Positions 47,621 through 56,934 of a stretch of DNA of 64,000 nucleotides are shown piece by piece. Below the pieces are notes generated by a model. That model made no database searches. It had not been told where the DNA came from and saw only the letters and a list, made by a program, of their open reading frames with translations. The first letter of the stretch is position 1. Each line of letters starts with the position of its first letter. This stretch comes from Shewanella marinintestina (lineage in GTDB: Bacteria; Pseudomonadota; Gammaproteobacteria; Enterobacterales; Shewanellaceae): NCBI RefSeq assembly GCF_023283845.1, contig NZ_JAKILC010000014.1, positions 62,001 through 126,000 of the forward strand. The letters are read 5' to 3'. The translations under genes were made by a program, and so were the position numbers.

Positions 47621-48091
47621 ATGTTATATCTATACCACCTCATGCTGCTTACCTGCATATTGATGTGTATTCCCCTTAATACATCAGCCAATGAGCCTAC
47701 ATCTCTGCCTTTAGGCAGCATCTTGAATGACAAGGGGCAACCTATTACGCCCAGCAACAAAACCCATACAGATCTACGTTTTAGCAATCCTGTTATTAAG
47801 AAATCATCAACACAAAAGCCTACAAACAAAAAAACGACTAACCAAAAGACCAAAGCAAAAAGTCGCAAACAAAAACTCGCCAGCCGAGATTCTGTGGCAA
47901 ATAATCCCAGTTGCCGCTGGTTGAACACCCGTATGACTTCCCTTGAGCGTAACTTAGACTCAGGAGTAAACTCGCGTAATCAACATTATCAGCAAGAGCT
48001 CGATATGCGCCAAGATGAATGGCAATGCATGAAATGTGGTGCAGAAGGTCCAGAGCAAGCCGATCATGCAGTTTGTCAGTATCGGCGTTAA
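47621..48091 (+). CDS. exported Lys/Thr-rich protein of unknown function
   Basis: A 156-residue protein: signal peptide (LMLLTCILMCIPLNTSA), a low-complexity Lys/Thr/Gln stretch near 60-88, and a C-terminal part with four cysteines (NPSCRWL, WQCMKCGAEG, AVCQYRR). I do not recognise a family. GAGG stands 8 bases before the ATG. Confidence 0.65.
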   Translation: MLYLYHLMLLTCILMCIPLNTSANEPTSLPLGSILNDKGQPITPSNKTHTDLRFSNPVIKKSSTQKPTNKKTTNQKTKAKSRKQKLASRDSVANNPSCRWLNTRMTSLERNLDSGVNSRNQHYQQELDMRQDEWQCMKCGAEGPEQADHAVCQYRR

Positions 48092-48301
48092 TGCTTCGCA
48101 ACAATCTCGCGGCTAGCTCAGTGCAACAAATACTCTAATATCTCGGTCTATTTCGCCAAGCCTTGATGCAGAGTAACGGTTACACCAGTGATTAAGCAAA
48201 AGATAATTCACGGCGGTAATTAAACACTTGAACCGAGATGTATTCGTCCCCATTTAATAGTCTACTAAGCAAGCTAATACAGTATTTTTAAACTCATCTA
48301 A

Positions 48302-48511
48302 CTCATTCTTGATTGGGCTAGCTGGATTAAAAAATTCCCTCTACAATGGCTTGTTCTTGAGCTGACCGACAAGCCAATCACAGTTTTTGGCGATGGAAGT
48401 TCGTCTATTGACAGCTACCTACGTCTTATTGGTATACGGCAAATATATTTGCCTGAGGCTGAAAATGGGTCTCTAACTGCAAGGCATCAACCGCAACTGC
48501 GGGCTCGTTAA
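48302..48511 (+). pseudogene. possible remnant of a coding sequence
   Basis: Between two in-frame stops, 69 codons read as ordinary protein (for example WIKKFPLQWLVLELTDKPIT and GDGSSIDSYLRLIGIRQIYL) but there is no ATG, GTG or usable ribosome site. It may be the tail of a degraded gene. The rest of the 550-base stretch 48092-48642 before gor shows nothing I can name. Confidence 0.25.
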
Positions 48512-48642
48512 GCTCATACAGTTAGGCTCAACTAGCTAAGAGCAGATCAATGCTCAAGCTAGTATTCATTATAATGATAAGTTCAAAGGCGCCCTATTTA
48601 TCTGCCTTTGTTCAGCAGTTCACAACTTTATTGGAGATACAC

Positions 48643-49998
48643 ATGGCTCAACATTTTGATTATATCTGTCTTGGCGCAGGAAGCGGCGGCATTGCATCAG
48701 CTAACCGAGCTGCCATGCGCGGTGCCAAAGTATTGCTTATCGAAGCCAAAGAGCTTGGCGGTACTTGTGTAAACGTAGGTTGTGTTCCGAAAAAAGTAAT
48801 GTGGTACGGTGCGCAGGTTGCCGAAGCTATGCACTTATATGCCAAAGATTATGGCTTTGACGTAACCGTTAATAAGTTCGACTGGAGTACGCTTGTTGCT
48901 AGCCGCGAAGCCTATATCGACCGTATTCACGGCTCATATGACCGTGGTCTTGAAAGCAATGGTGTAACGCTAGTGCGTGGTTATGGCCGCTTTATCGATA
49001 GTAAAACTATTGAAGTGAATGGCGAACACTACACTGCCGATAACATCTTAATTGCCACAGGTGGCGCGGCAACGATTCCAAACATTCCCGGAGCTGAGTA
49101 CGGCATCGATTCAGACGGGTTCTTTGCTTTAGAAGCACAGCCAAAGCGGGTAGCGGTTGTGGGCGCGGGTTATATTGCTGTTGAGGTTGCTGGCGTATTA
49201 CAAGCACTAGGTAGCGATACCCACCTATTTGTACGTAAACATGCACCACTGCGTAACTTTGACCCTATGCTAAGCGAAGCATTAATGGAATCGATGGCTA
49301 CCGATGGCCCAACTCTGCATACTCACAGCACACCAGAGTCGGTCACCAAAAATGACGATGGCAGCTTAACCCTTAAGATTGAAAATGGCGAAAGCTACGA
49401 TGTTGATTGTTTAATTTGGGCAATTGGTCGTCATCCATCAACGGGCAACATTGGTCTCGAAAACACTAAGGTTGAGCTAGATGCTAAAGGCTACGTGATC
49501 ACCGACGAGCAGCAAAACACCACAGATGCTGGCATCTACTGTGTTGGCGATATCATGGCTGGCGGCGTTGAGCTAACACCTGTTGCCGTTAAAGCGGGCC
49601 GTCTCCTGTCAGAGCGCTTATTCAATGGTATGACTGATGCGAAGATGGATTACAACCTTATTCCAACCGTAGTATTTAGCCACCCAGCAATTGGCACTAT
49701 GGGTCTGACCCAGCCAGAAGCTATCGCGCAGTACGGCGAAGAAAACGTAACGGTTTACACCTCTGGTTTCACGTCAATGTACACAGCCGTTACTGCACAT
49801 CGTCAAGCTTGTAAGATGAAGCTAGTTTGTGCTGGCGACGATCAAAAAGTCGTGGGTATTCACGGTATCGGTTACGGTATGGATGAAATTCTACAAGGCT
49901 TTGGTGTGGCAATGAAGATGGGCGCAACTAAGGCTGATTTCGATGCCGTTGTAGCGATTCATCCTACTGGCGCAGAAGAGTTTGTTACCATGCGCTAA
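48643..49998 (+). CDS. gor: glutathione reductase
   Basis: A 451-residue flavoprotein disulphide reductase (E. coli Gor 450 aa). The redox site [19 protein letters not shown], the NADPH fold [19 protein letters not shown], the FAD motif YCVGDIMAG and the C-terminal [12 protein letters not shown] with catalytic His/Glu are all present. The ATG at 48643 has GGAG 7 bases upstream; a 31-codon upstream extension is rejected. It recycles oxidised glutathione using NADPH. Confidence 0.97.
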   Translation: MAQHFDYICLGAGSGGIASANRAAMRGAKVLLIEAKELGGTCVNVGCVPKKVMWYGAQVAEAMHLYAKDYGFDVTVNKFDWSTLVASREAYIDRIHGSYDRGLESNGVTLVRGYGRFIDSKTIEVNGEHYTADNILIATGGAATIPNIPGAEYGIDSDGFFALEAQPKRVAVVGAGYIAVEVAGVLQALGSDTHLFVRKHAPLRNFDPMLSEALMESMATDGPTLHTHSTPESVTKNDDGSLTLKIENGESYDVDCLIWAIGRHPSTGNIGLENTKVELDAKGYVITDEQQNTTDAGIYCVGDIMAGGVELTPVAVKAGRLLSERLFNGMTDAKMDYNLIPTVVFSHPAIGTMGLTQPEAIAQYGEENVTVYTSGFTSMYTAVTAHRQACKMKLVCAGDDQKVVGIHGIGYGMDEILQGFGVAMKMGATKADFDAVVAIHPTGAEEFVTMR

Positions 49999-50013
49999 CC
50001 TTATGATTAATAT

Positions 50014-50041
50014 AAAAAAGCCGCTTACCAGCGGCTTTTTT
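50014..50041 (+). terminator. intrinsic terminator of gor
   Basis: AAAGCCGCT (50017-50025) and AGCGGCTTT (50030-50038) with T-runs on both strands; it may also serve the convergent BCCT gene. Confidence 0.9.
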
Positions 50042-50106
50042 GTATCTAGCGTTTGTCGCTTAATGCCTGAAAATCCATGTTCAAGCATTAATCGGCAATT
50101 TTACTA

Positions 50107-52059
50107 TTAGCTAGGGGTATTCAAGCGTGCCTGAATAGCCAGCTTAACTTCTTCTTGAGCTAATAATGCCTCTTCTTCTTCCTTGCTGCGCATTAGCGCA
50201 TCAAAAGCTACACGCGCTTCTTGTGCAAGCTCTGACGCTGCAAGTTTGGCCTCTTTAGCCTTCATTGAATCGTCAGTTAACTGGCGTAGCTGCTCGATGA
50301 TCTCATCAGGCGCGTCGCCCAAATCAATACTCGATTCGCCGCGTGACAGTGCTTCTTTACGTAACTGCTTCTTAAGCATCCAGATAGCATCGTTAGCTTC
50401 ACGCTCAAGCTCAGCAGCTTCAATCGCGTTATCACGTAGCCCTTCAAAACGAGCCAATGCCTGACCTTCTTTGCTCCAAGGGTCAACATCAGGAAGATCT
50501 GAAATATTAATCACAGGATCGACGTAATCATCTTGATGCGCTAAGTCTAACGTCGCCGCTTTAACGCCAGAGATCATTAGCATTACCGCGATAATCAATA
50601 ATGGTAAACCACCCACAATTGCCGCTGTTTGCAATGTTGCTAAGCCGCCCATAAACATCAATGCCGATGGCATGAATGATAGGGTAAATGCCCAGAATAA
50701 GCGGTTCCAACGCATTGGATCTTCAGTCACGTTAGTCTGTACAACTGACGCTAAAATATAAGAGATCGAGTCAAATGTTGTCGCAGTAAAAATCACACAT
50801 AACAAAGTAAATACGGCAATAATCAACGTACTAAACGGTAACGTCTCTAAAATAGCGAAGATTGCACGAGTCGCGCCCTCTGCATTAAGAATACTCACCA
50901 CATCAAGCTCACCAGACAACTGCAATGATAAACCGTAGTTACCCAAGATGATGAAGTACATTGAACAGCCTAGTGAGCCAAAGAATACCGCACCAGACAC
51001 CATCTGCTTAATCGTTCTACCACGTGAAATACGTGCAACGAATAGACCCATACTTGGCGCAAATACTAACCACCATGCCCAGTAGAAAATCGTCCAATCT
51101 TGTGGGAAGTGAGTATCTTCAAAGGTACCCATACCACCGAATGGCTCAGCCCAGGTCGCCATAACAAAGAAGTTAGACAACATACGGCCGATTGAGTCTA
51201 AGCCTGTTTCCAACATGAAGATTGTTGGGCCACAAACCAATACAAATAGCAGTAAACCTAACGCACCCCAGAAGTTAATGTTACTTAAAATCTTAATGCC
51301 TTTGTCCATACCCATATAAGATGAGTAAGCAAAGATGGCGGTACACACCATTAACACCGCAATTTGGCTACCTGTCGATGCTGGAATACCAAACAGGTAA
51401 CTAATACCTTCGTTAATCAGTGGTGCAGCCAAACCTAAGGTTGTTGCCGCGCCGCCCAATAGACCGAAGATAAACAGTACATCAATTACTTTGCCTAGCT
51501 TACCGAAGCTATTGGCTTCGCCAATAACAGGCATAAGCGCAGCAGATACTTTAAGTACAGGCTGCTTACGTACATAAAAGAAGTAAGCAATTGGGATGGC
51601 TGGGATCATATAGATACACCAAGCGATTGGTCCCCAGTGGAACAAACCGTAAGTTGCTGCCCAGCGCACCGCTTCTTCACTGCCAGCTTCTAGCTGGAAT
51701 GGTGGGTTTTGGTAGTAATAAGCCCACTCAATGGTACCCCAGTAAAGGATACTGGCACCGATACCACCACAAAATAGCATTGCCGCCCAAGACGCCAGTG
51801 CGAATTCAGGCTTTTCATCAGGATCGCCTAATTTGATCTGACCGATATCAGAAAAAACGATATAGATCATGAAGAAGAATGCCGCCAAACCTAGGCCTAA
51901 ATATGCAAAGCCCAGCTTGTCTGTCATAAATGTTTTAGCAACTGCAATCCACTTTGCTCCTTCGTCTGGAAATATCAGCAAAGGGATCACAACTGCACAA
52001 AGCAGCATTATTGCGCCGAAAAATGTCGGCTTATCGATAAGCTCGAAGTGTTTTTTCAT
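50107..52059 (-). CDS. BCCT-family transporter with long C-terminal coiled-coil extension
   Basis: A 650-residue betaine/carnitine/choline transporter. The BCCT core spans about 1-505, with GGIGASILYWGTIEWAYYYQ and the Trp-rich DWTIFYWAWWLVFAP followed by ISRGRTIKQMV. About 140 residues of charged, heptad-like helix follow (EAAELEREANDAIWMLKKQL, KEEEEALLAQEEVKLAIQA). Such C-terminal tails sense osmotic state or K+ in relatives such as BetP. This tail is long. The substrate is probably a betaine or choline. Confidence 0.93.
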   Translation of the reverse strand: MKKHFELIDKPTFFGAIMLLCAVVIPLLIFPDEGAKWIAVAKTFMTDKLGFAYLGLGLAAFFFMIYIVFSDIGQIKLGDPDEKPEFALASWAAMLFCGGIGASILYWGTIEWAYYYQNPPFQLEAGSEEAVRWAATYGLFHWGPIAWCIYMIPAIPIAYFFYVRKQPVLKVSAALMPVIGEANSFGKLGKVIDVLFIFGLLGGAATTLGLAAPLINEGISYLFGIPASTGSQIAVLMVCTAIFAYSSYMGMDKGIKILSNINFWGALGLLLFVLVCGPTIFMLETGLDSIGRMLSNFFVMATWAEPFGGMGTFEDTHFPQDWTIFYWAWWLVFAPSMGLFVARISRGRTIKQMVSGAVFFGSLGCSMYFIILGNYGLSLQLSGELDVVSILNAEGATRAIFAILETLPFSTLIIAVFTLLCVIFTATTFDSISYILASVVQTNVTEDPMRWNRLFWAFTLSFMPSALMFMGGLATLQTAAIVGGLPLLIIAVMLMISGVKAATLDLAHQDDYVDPVINISDLPDVDPWSKEGQALARFEGLRDNAIEAAELEREANDAIWMLKKQLRKEALSRGESSIDLGDAPDEIIEQLRQLTDDSMKAKEAKLAASELAQEARVAFDALMRSKEEEEALLAQEEVKLAIQARLNTPS

Positions 52060-52647
52060 TTTTTATTGTCCGTAACAACCTAAAAACAAATTTAATTAAG
52101 TGCACGCCACAGACTGCTCCCCGTGCTGAAAGGGTCAGACGGGTTTTCTACTAAAAGAAAGAGTATGAATTATGTGTGTGAACGGTTTTTTTTGTGAGTC
52201 TTATAACACTCGAAAGTTATCCAGATTACGATTAATATGGACTAAGGATAAAATAATGTTAATTCAACTTGCTGTCGACAAACTTATGTCGCGAATAAAC
52301 ACAATTTGTGACGCAGTCCTCATATACTCCTAACCACTTAAAACCTACTGAACAATAAACACTCGAATGTTAACAAAACCCAGACACAGCGCGCTATGAG
52401 GATAGGTAGGAACGATAACAGCCACGAAGAATCCTATGCTAAACATCTATAAATAAGCATTTCACTCAAATATAGGTCGAAGCTAATATAATTAACAAGT
52501 TCATGATGGAAAAACTGAAATTAATAGTTTGCTTATGCGGAGATACTCAAGCAAAACTACCTGCAGAGTTTAGCAATTAATACTTTTCAACTCAGGAGGG
52601 GGTGTTGACGCCAATTAGCCATAATTAGCATCAACATTATCTACTGT
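52060..52647. other. intergenic region upstream of the BCCT gene
   Basis: 588 bases without a credible gene. TGTGAGTCTTATAACA near 52194-52209 is at best half a CRP site. No strong hairpin or T-run terminator was found after the flavin oxidoreductase gene. Confidence 0.35.
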
Positions 52648-53739
52648 TTAGCGCTTCTTATATACCACGCAGAAATTACCACGTTTAGTACGACACTTTG
52701 AACAGCGCTCGCAGTCGACTTCTTTACTACAACCATCCTGCCAACGCTTTACTAAATGCGGTTCAGCTAAAAGTGGTCGTGAAAGAGCAAAATATTGAAT
52801 ATTGGTGGTAGTCGCTATCTCGTCAATGGCAGCAATATCGGCCAAACCACCAACAGTAATAATCGGTACTCCAACCTCTTGGCTAACAACTGCACCATAC
52901 TCACGGAAGTAACCTTCACTTTGAATGGTATAACCATCAAATTGTTCACCCACTACAGAATTAGCATTACCATGAATGTTGCCAGAGATAATAATCGCAT
53001 CAACGCCAACCGCTTCCAGCTTTTTACAGATAGCTCGCGTGTCATCGAAGGTTAAGCCACCATCGAAAAACTCAGAGGCGGTTAACTTAACTAAGATCGG
53101 ATAGTCATCGCCAACCAACTTACGGATCGCAGTATAGATCTCCAGCAAAAATCGCATACGGTTCTCAAGACTGCCGCCGTATTCATCTTGACGTTGGTTG
53201 TAATATGGGCTCAAAAATTGATTGATCAGATAAGTGTGCGCCGCATGGATCTCAACGCCATCAAAGCCTGACTCTTTTGCACGGCGGCTCGCCAAAGCAA
53301 ATGCCTGCACAATATAATCAATCTCAGCTTTGGTCATCGCCTTACCCATAGTTTGGGTACCACGCTCAGCAATAGCGCTCGGAGCGAATATCACTCTCTC
53401 ACCGACGTTATAAGTAGTCTTAGTGCCACCATAAGCCAGTTGCATCACGATTTTAGAATCATAATCATGGACTAAGCTCGTCAACTTTTGGTATTCAGCA
53501 ATAAAAGAATCGTCATACATGCCCATCATGCCAGCATTAGGCTTTTCTTCGGCAACAATGTTGGCATAGCCTGTAACAATCAGCCCTACCTCACCTTTAG
53601 CCAGCTCTTCATAAACCGCGTACAGTTTATCGGTCATATGGCCAGTATCTGTGGCCATGTTTTCCCAGGTAGCGCTGCGTACAAAACGGTTCTTCAGGGT
53701 CATATTGCCAATACGGCTAGGTGAAAACAAAGTGCTCAA
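52648..53739 (-). CDS. Old Yellow Enzyme-family NADH:flavin oxidoreductase
   Basis: A 363-residue FMN-dependent TIM-barrel enzyme. NRFVRSATWENMATDTGHMT, GFDGVEIHAAHTYLINQFLS (His/His substrate site), NQRQDEYGGSLENRMRFLLE and IITVGGL are typical. The C-terminus holds DCERCSKCRTKRGNFC, with cysteines spaced C-x2-C-x2-C-x7-C, possibly a metal or Fe-S site. The start is probably the TTG at 53739, six bases after GAGGA; another TTG two codons upstream touches the Shine-Dalgarno sequence. Substrate unknown. Confidence 0.88.
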   Translation of the reverse strand: MSTLFSPSRIGNMTLKNRFVRSATWENMATDTGHMTDKLYAVYEELAKGEVGLIVTGYANIVAEEKPNAGMMGMYDDSFIAEYQKLTSLVHDYDSKIVMQLAYGGTKTTYNVGERVIFAPSAIAERGTQTMGKAMTKAEIDYIVQAFALASRRAKESGFDGVEIHAAHTYLINQFLSPYYNQRQDEYGGSLENRMRFLLEIYTAIRKLVGDDYPILVKLTASEFFDGGLTFDDTRAICKKLEAVGVDAIIISGNIHGNANSVVGEQFDGYTIQSEGYFREYGAVVSQEVGVPIITVGGLADIAAIDEIATTTNIQYFALSRPLLAEPHLVKRWQDGCSKEVDCERCSKCRTKRGNFCVVYKKR

Positions 53740-54108
53740 GTGCAATCCTCTTAAAAATCATATTCAGTGCTAACTAACAGCCTCAGCAAGCAGCCAAAAC
53801 AGCAGGCGCAGGATCCTACTCGTAAAATATAAGAAATTCCTTAAGCTAGATTCAATTTTTAAGAATTGCTTTGAACAAGTAGTTAGCCATATGAATGTAT
53901 ATGAAATAAAACAGAGCAAGACACAAGAGTTAAATATAAGTAACAATACAAAACCAATGTTAATAAAACAACAAACACTTAAATTAAACTTAGTATTTTA
54001 CGGATGTATTTAATATTAAATATCGCAATGATATTTATAGTCAAGACTTAGTATTAGAAGGGGGTTCACAAATAAAAAGCAGGTGTTTTTGACATTGAAA
54101 TGTATTTA
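53740..54108. other. AT-rich intergenic region
   Basis: About 370 bases upstream of the flavin oxidoreductase gene with no gene or clear signal. Confidence 0.4.
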
Positions 54109-54152
54109 ACAAAACCTCTAGTTACTAATGAAAATTCAAAAGTAACTAGAGG
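54109..54152 (-). terminator. intrinsic terminator of the small lipoprotein gene
   Basis: CCTCTAGTTACT (54115-54126) and AGTAACTAGAGG (54141-54152) form a perfect 12-bp stem followed by TTTTGTT on the minus strand. Confidence 0.85.
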
Positions 54153-54169
54153 GGAAAGCTTTATAAGAC

Positions 54170-54535
54170 TTATAGTAAACCAGTCTTCATTTCAGATTCG
54201 CTGCTGCTATAAGTATAATCAGCAACTTTACCGCTCTTATCTAAAGTAATGTATAGCATTTGTGATTCAACATCTGTGCTAGAAAACAGCATACCCACGT
54301 ATGGAATGAATGAAATAGGGTTTGCACTTGCGTTAGTGTAGCTAAATGTTAGCATTTTAGAGCCGTCAGATGAGAAACCTGAAGAAGTCGGCTTGCCAAG
54401 CATACTAACTACTTGAGCTTCAGTTGTTTGACCTTTCTTAACTTTGCTAATGGCCTCTTCGTCAATTTTATTACCCTGTGTAGCACAGCCTACCATTAAC
54501 AAAGCTAACAATACTGGAGCGATTTTCTTAAACAT
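54170..54535 (-). CDS. SmpA/OmlA(BamE)-like small lipoprotein
   Basis: A 121-residue lipoprotein: LLALLMVGC followed by AT, with the acylated Cys near 17. The mature domain shows the pattern IDEEAISKVKKGQTTEAQVV, then MLGKPTS, characteristic of the SmpA/OmlA fold, which includes BamE and many unrelated small lipoproteins. It is probably not BamE itself. The ATG at 54535 has GGA upstream and is preferred to the ATG four codons earlier. Confidence 0.8.
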   Translation of the reverse strand: MFKKIAPVLLALLMVGCATQGNKIDEEAISKVKKGQTTEAQVVSMLGKPTSSGFSSDGSKMLTFSYTNASANPISFIPYVGMLFSSTDVESQMLYITLDKSGKVADYTYSSSESEMKTGLL

Positions 54536-55069
54536 TATGTAATCCATATTTATAATTAATTATCGAATGACTCATACTGTTATAATTCCAATATAAATCA
54601 TCGCTATATTAACAATAAATAAATCTCCAATAAATAATAAACAACACAATCAGTCACTGTACGAACAGGAATTAAACAATTGAATCAAACATTAACCAAA
54701 GGCAAACCATATAAAAACACAAATTGCATTTAATATAACTAATTTTATTATTACTTAGTATTTTTTCATTTAAAACAGGCATAAACAAAATATAAATATA
54801 TTTAATCAACAATATCCTATCGTTATTACCATGACTAAATAGCCGCCTAAATAAAGCTTAACAGCTCCATACTTAAAAACCTCAAAGCTTGAGCATCCAC
54901 GCACACATTGAGCAGCAAGCCGCTAAATAGAACGTCATCACCACAAGCAACTGTGTAAATTTGGAACACTTTGATTTTAAATCACTAAAACGCTAATCTA
55001 TTGCTTAAAATTCAGACCGATTACTCAGCCTAATTGACGCCTATTGCAGGCATTTTCAGAGACTACCCT
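54536..55069. other. AT-rich intergenic region
   Basis: 534 bases between divergent genes, with long A/T runs and no recognisable gene, hairpin or promoter that I can support. Confidence 0.45.
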
Positions 55070-56170
55070 ATGTATACTCGATTCATGCCCTATATTTTGC
55101 TTGCCCTACTCACAAATTTAGCTTTACCAGTGTTTGCCGATGATGAGTTAACTGGCGTATGGCAGGGAACCTTAGGCAAAAGCAACATTCGTGTGTGTTT
55201 TAATGAATACGGTACAGGCAGTTATTACTATCAGCGTTACTTAACACCAATTAGACTCGAGCAAGTCGATAACCACTGGCAAGAAGATAAGCAAACCGGC
55301 TTCTGGCAGTTTGACAGTATCAACGAGCAACAGCTAACAGGCCGCTGGTTCAAAAAAGAATGGTTTAAGACTGAAGAATCTCAAAATCAGCCAGCTAAAT
55401 CATTAACCATCACGCTTGAACGCCAAATCAGCCCTGACGGTATCAATGATTGCAGCAGCGACGCCTACAACCTGCCGCTAGAAACAACACCAAAGCTTCG
55501 TCGTGGAAAATGGCAGCCGTTTGACAATGCTGACTCTCAGCAAGCCAACTCTAACAAAGCTAACGCTAACCCAATAAGCTATCGTCAACTGACCTATAGC
55601 ACAGAAATCGGTTTAGAGCTTAAAGGTAAGCAAGCAGGCATACCGACAATTAACCAATGGTTACAGCAGAAGCTAACAAGCAAAACTCAACTTGAAGAAA
55701 CCTTTGAAACCCGCCGCAGAATGCTAGCGCGAGTCGGCCAAGCAATCGCAGACGAAACCGGAGCTGAAATTGATTTTATTAACCAACATTGGCTTAGCGT
55801 ACGATTTTACCGCTGGGCTGCAGGTTATGGCGCTGGCGGCATAAGCCGCACCTATACCAGTTTTGATCTGAGTGATGGCAAGCGATTTAATCCATGGCAA
55901 TGGTTTAGAAGCGACGCCCCTCTTGATGAAATGCAGCATCAACTGCCAGACGCTCTACGCGAAAAGCTGTTTGCCGATATGCAAGTTTATGAGGATTGTG
56001 ATAACTCTGATGGATCAGGCTATTTCTACCTAACACTCAGCCCAAAAGGCATCGAGATTTGGGAAACACCCAACGGCAGCGGCTGCGAGAATGAGTTCAC
56101 CCTCAGCCCAACAGACGCCATGCCGTTTGCTACGGAGTTTGGTAAAAGTCAGCTTAAGCTAATGGAGTAA
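55070..56170 (+). CDS. exported protein of unknown function
   Basis: A 366-residue protein with a signal peptide (YILLALLTNLALPVFA) and start at the ATG at 55070. An N-terminal part of about 100 residues (LTGVWQGTLGKSNIRVCFNE) looks like a small beta domain. A C-terminal half with HWLSVRFYRWAAGYGAGGIS and FDLSDGKRFNPWQWF resembles DUF3298-like periplasmic domains, from pattern only. The stop codon sits in the loop region of a perfect 8-bp hairpin (56161-56179). Confidence 0.7.
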   Translation: MYTRFMPYILLALLTNLALPVFADDELTGVWQGTLGKSNIRVCFNEYGTGSYYYQRYLTPIRLEQVDNHWQEDKQTGFWQFDSINEQQLTGRWFKKEWFKTEESQNQPAKSLTITLERQISPDGINDCSSDAYNLPLETTPKLRRGKWQPFDNADSQQANSNKANANPISYRQLTYSTEIGLELKGKQAGIPTINQWLQQKLTSKTQLEETFETRRRMLARVGQAIADETGAEIDFINQHWLSVRFYRWAAGYGAGGISRTYTSFDLSDGKRFNPWQWFRSDAPLDEMQHQLPDALREKLFADMQVYEDCDNSDGSGYFYLTLSPKGIEIWETPNGSGCENEFTLSPTDAMPFATEFGKSQLKLME

Positions 56171-56248
56171 GACTCCATTTCTAGGTCAAATGATGGAACC
56201 TTGGGATAGTATTTAAGCCCAGCTTAAATCAACTATCTGTGGTTCCAA

Positions 56249-56849
56249 TGGCCTGCGGCCAGCGCATGTGCAGACACTGCCGAAGCACACTGCAAGCACA
56301 TCCCTGTGAGCTCTTCGGTTTCATCCCTGAAACCGAAGGCTTCAGCCGTATCTACACGGGTTAGACAAGCGTAATGTTTAGGTTTTTCGGCTCCATTTCA
56401 ATACCTAAAATATCTAAATGTTTTACTTAGAAGTCAAAGAAAACACCAATTCCCATCGGAGTTGCCGAAGTCATTGAAGAACTCTTACAAACATTAGGCG
56501 CGTGAGCGAGTCATGGATGACGAGGTAGCCTTAGGTGAGCCAGGGATGGCGAATATGAGGCGATAGCGATTTTCGAAAATGACTGAGGATCAACAACTTC
56601 GTTAGGGGCGTCATGGTGGATGCAAGGGCGAAGTCCATAACCATGGACTCTCTGAGCGAGAGCCATGGATGGAGAACTGGCTTTTGAACAAGGATGTTCT
56701 TGATAAGGACGAGCAGTCCTCCTTGCCCGGGTGTGGGATGGAATCCCACGACTTTGGTCAGGCGCAGCCTGATAGAATTATCAAACGAAGTTTGATTGCT
56801 TTAAACGTTAGACGAAGTCTAACTCCCACCTTGCGAGCGCTTGCCGCAA
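56249..56849. repeat. intergenic array of stable hairpins with C(GNA)G loops
   Basis: Successive perfect stems: 56313-56338 (11 bp, loop TCCC); 56626-56636 (GAA loop, one wobble); 56641-56668 (CCATGG-CTCTC arms, one bulge); 56733-56749 (7 bp, loop GGA); 56758-56772 (6 bp, loop GCA); 56780-56796 (7 bp, loop GAA); 56807-56823 (7 bp, loop GAA); 56831-56849. Three of the triloops are closed as C(GNA)G, an exceptionally stable DNA hairpin type. The short reading frames here are by-products of this structure. It lies between convergent genes. Confidence 0.75.
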
Positions 56850-56860
56850 AAACCAAGCAA

Positions 56861-56893
56861 CAAAAAAGGCTATAAACCTAAGCTCATAGCCTT
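56861..56893 (-). terminator. intrinsic terminator of the M20 amidohydrolase operon
   Basis: AAGGCTAT (56866-56873) pairs with ATAGCCTT (56886-56893), with a run of six Ts following on the minus strand. Confidence 0.85.
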
Positions 56894-56934
56894 AATCTTA
56901 ACCCTGCTAACTATAGCAAATAGTTTATAACGAA

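Noticed and set aside
54170..54535. Assigning this gene as bamE
   Set aside because: It shows only the general SmpA/OmlA pattern, and the SmpA/OmlA fold is shared by many small lipoproteins.
56669..56875. Plus-strand reading frame of 68 codons in the hairpin array
   Set aside because: It is built from inverted repeats and has no protein-like character.
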